A stretch of 6,998 nt of DNA from an uncultured Porphyromonadaceae bacterium (GTDB lineage Bacteria; Bacteroidota; Bacteroidia; Bacteroidales; Muribaculaceae): assembly GCA_947174155.1 (NCBI GenBank), contig CAMWHX010000052.1:1-6998 (forward strand). The letters are read 5' to 3'. This document shows positions 6,677-6,998 of the stretch, piece by piece; the stretch's first letter is position 1; each line of letters begins with the position of its first letter. The position numbers and the translations under genes were made by a program. Below the pieces are notes generated by a model that worked only from the letters and a program-made list of their open reading frames with translations, was not told the origin of the DNA and searched no databases.

Positions 6677-6689
6677 ATTGATTATCAAT
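6677..6689. promoter_or_regulatory. Small dyad, possible operator
   Basis: ATTGAT and ATCAAT flank one central T, a perfect 6-1-6 palindrome. It lies about 50-90 nt upstream of the promoter at 6741-6771, inside AT-rich DNA between the two copies of CTTATATTCGG. The half-site resembles those of FNR/CRP-type or Fur-type regulators, but the spacing fits neither FNR nor a full Fur box. In AT-rich DNA such a dyad may be chance. Confidence 0.25.
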
Positions 6690-6740
6690 CAGATGTCTAT
6701 TATAATGACTTATATTCGGAATCTTTTATGTGTCTACTGC

Positions 6741-6771
6741 TTGGAGGTGTCGCCACAATGTAGTAATTTTG
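6741..6771 (+). promoter_or_regulatory. Strong Bacteroidota promoter facing out of the window
   Basis: TTG (6741-6743), a 20-nt spacer, then TAATTTTG (6764-6771): both elements match the Bacteroidota consensus with ideal spacing. The start of transcription would be near 6776-6780. It points rightwards, away from the DUF6377 gene, to a gene that is not in the window. This is the best promoter match seen. Confidence 0.7.
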
Positions 6772-6777
6772 CATCGT

Positions 6778-6840
6778 GAGACAAGGACAGCGCGGATAGA
6801 GCGTATCCGGCGGTCCCCCGATCCGGAAACGGATTGTCTC
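6778..6840 (+). promoter_or_regulatory. Structured RNA leader, three-stem junction
   Basis: GAGACAA (6778-6784) pairs perfectly with TTGTCTC (6834-6840), enclosing two hairpins: CGGATA (6793-6798) with TATCCG (6804-6809) around a 5-nt loop, and ATCCG (6821-6825) with CGGAT (6830-6834) around a GAAA loop. The base at 6834 can pair in either the closing stem or the last hairpin. The structure begins where transcription should start. CGGAT and ATCCG each occur twice, so the two hairpins could exchange partners. I do not recognise it as a known riboswitch, and a small RNA or stabilising 5' structure is equally possible. Confidence 0.4.
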
Positions 6841-6881
6841 CTCAGACTCGAATATCAGGCAAGAAACTAAATAGGTTCTAA

Positions 6882-6893
6882 CCCCATGTGGGG
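6882..6893 (+). other. Short GC hairpin in the leader
   Basis: CCCC (6882-6885) and GGGG (6890-6893) pair around ATGT. The GGGG-containing arm could instead pair with the downstream ACCC at 6901-6904, and a further CCCT/AGGG hairpin follows at about 6917-6927. No T-run follows, so these are not plain terminators; they suggest a leader that keeps folding toward the window edge. Confidence 0.3.
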
Positions 6894-6998
6894 CTGACAG
6901 ACCCAAAGAAATTTTCCCTGTGAGGGGGATAGGGTATCAGACAGAAGATTTTAATAGGTTAGTAAAGATGTTAGATGTTCACTCTTCAAAAGGTGACA

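Larger units (their letters stand above)
6621..6998. other. Non-coding region with promoter and structured leader
   Basis: No gene can be supported in these 378 bases. The first 150 are AT-rich and hold the 11-nt word CTTATATTCGG twice (6653-6663 and 6709-6719) and a dyad at 6677-6689. A promoter follows at 6741-6771, then a leader that reaches the window edge with nested hairpins (6778-6840), a CCCC/GGGG hairpin (6882-6893), and the word AATAGGTT twice (6870-6877, 6953-6960). I see no clear terminator after the DUF6377 stop. A 68-codon minus-strand frame at 6700-6906 has no family resemblance and crosses both promoter and hairpins. Confidence 0.7.

Noticed and set aside
6677..6689. FNR or Fur box
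   Set aside because: The half-sites are suggestive, but FNR sites need a 4-nt spacer and a full Fur box has further repeats not present here. Kept only as an unnamed dyad.
6700..6906. Minus-strand open frame of 68 codons in the final intergenic region
   Set aside because: It overlaps the outward promoter and the hairpins, has no family resemblance, and no promoter-like box lies upstream of it on that strand that I could see.
6778..6998. Known leader classes such as cobalamin or TPP riboswitches, tmRNA, RNase P RNA or SRP RNA
   Set aside because: None of the conserved core words of these RNAs that I know are present, so I left it as an unassigned structured leader.

Overview
The window looks like Bacteroidales chromosome. 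The evidence is a DUF6377-type membrane regulator, a head-GIN (DUF2807) envelope protein, promoter-like TAnnTTTG boxes of the kind used by Bacteroidota sigma factor, and start codons without a clear Shine-Dalgarno sequence. Coding DNA is GC-rich by eye, and the main intergenic regions (4870-4977 and 6621-6770) are AT-rich. I cannot assign a genus.

Minus-strand block (4824 down to 305): four genes in one direction, in transcription order an M16 zinc peptidase, the tRNA-dihydrouridine synthase DusB, a secreted head-GIN domain protein, and a Wzx-like polysaccharide flippase. Gaps are 57, 66 and 11 nt, so one transcript is plausible; it would start at a TAnnTTTG box at 4885-4878. The last two genes are the most tightly linked and both concern the envelope. 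The flippase gene ends in a perfect 8-bp hairpin inside its coding sequence. About 40 nt past its stop lies a 165-nt imperfect palindrome (100-264), the most striking non-coding structure at this end of the window.

Plus-strand block (4926 to the end): a divergent promoter (TTTC, 20 nt, TAATTTTG) drives a 538-residue protein with a signal peptide, TPR-like helices, one transmembrane helix and a C-terminal DUF6377/helix-turn-helix region. Its start region is duplicated in tandem with a 26-nt offset. This leaves a 9-codon upstream reading frame that begins with the same six residues as the protein and overlaps the true start in an ATGA.

The last 378 nt contain no convincing gene. They hold short repeats, a dyad, the best Bacteroidota-type promoter in the window (TTG, 20 nt, TAATTTTG, 6741-6771), and a leader of at least 215 nt. 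That leader begins almost immediately with nested hairpins that have alternative pairings. DUF6377 proteins often sit beside SusC/SusD-type nutrient uptake loci, so the leader may belong to such an operon beyond the window; this is inference, since the next gene is not visible.

I see no rRNA, tRNA, CRISPR array, insertion sequence or phage gene. The genes belong to known families. The features most worth a second look are the 165-nt palindrome, the duplicated start with its upstream frame, and the structured leader at 6778-6840.
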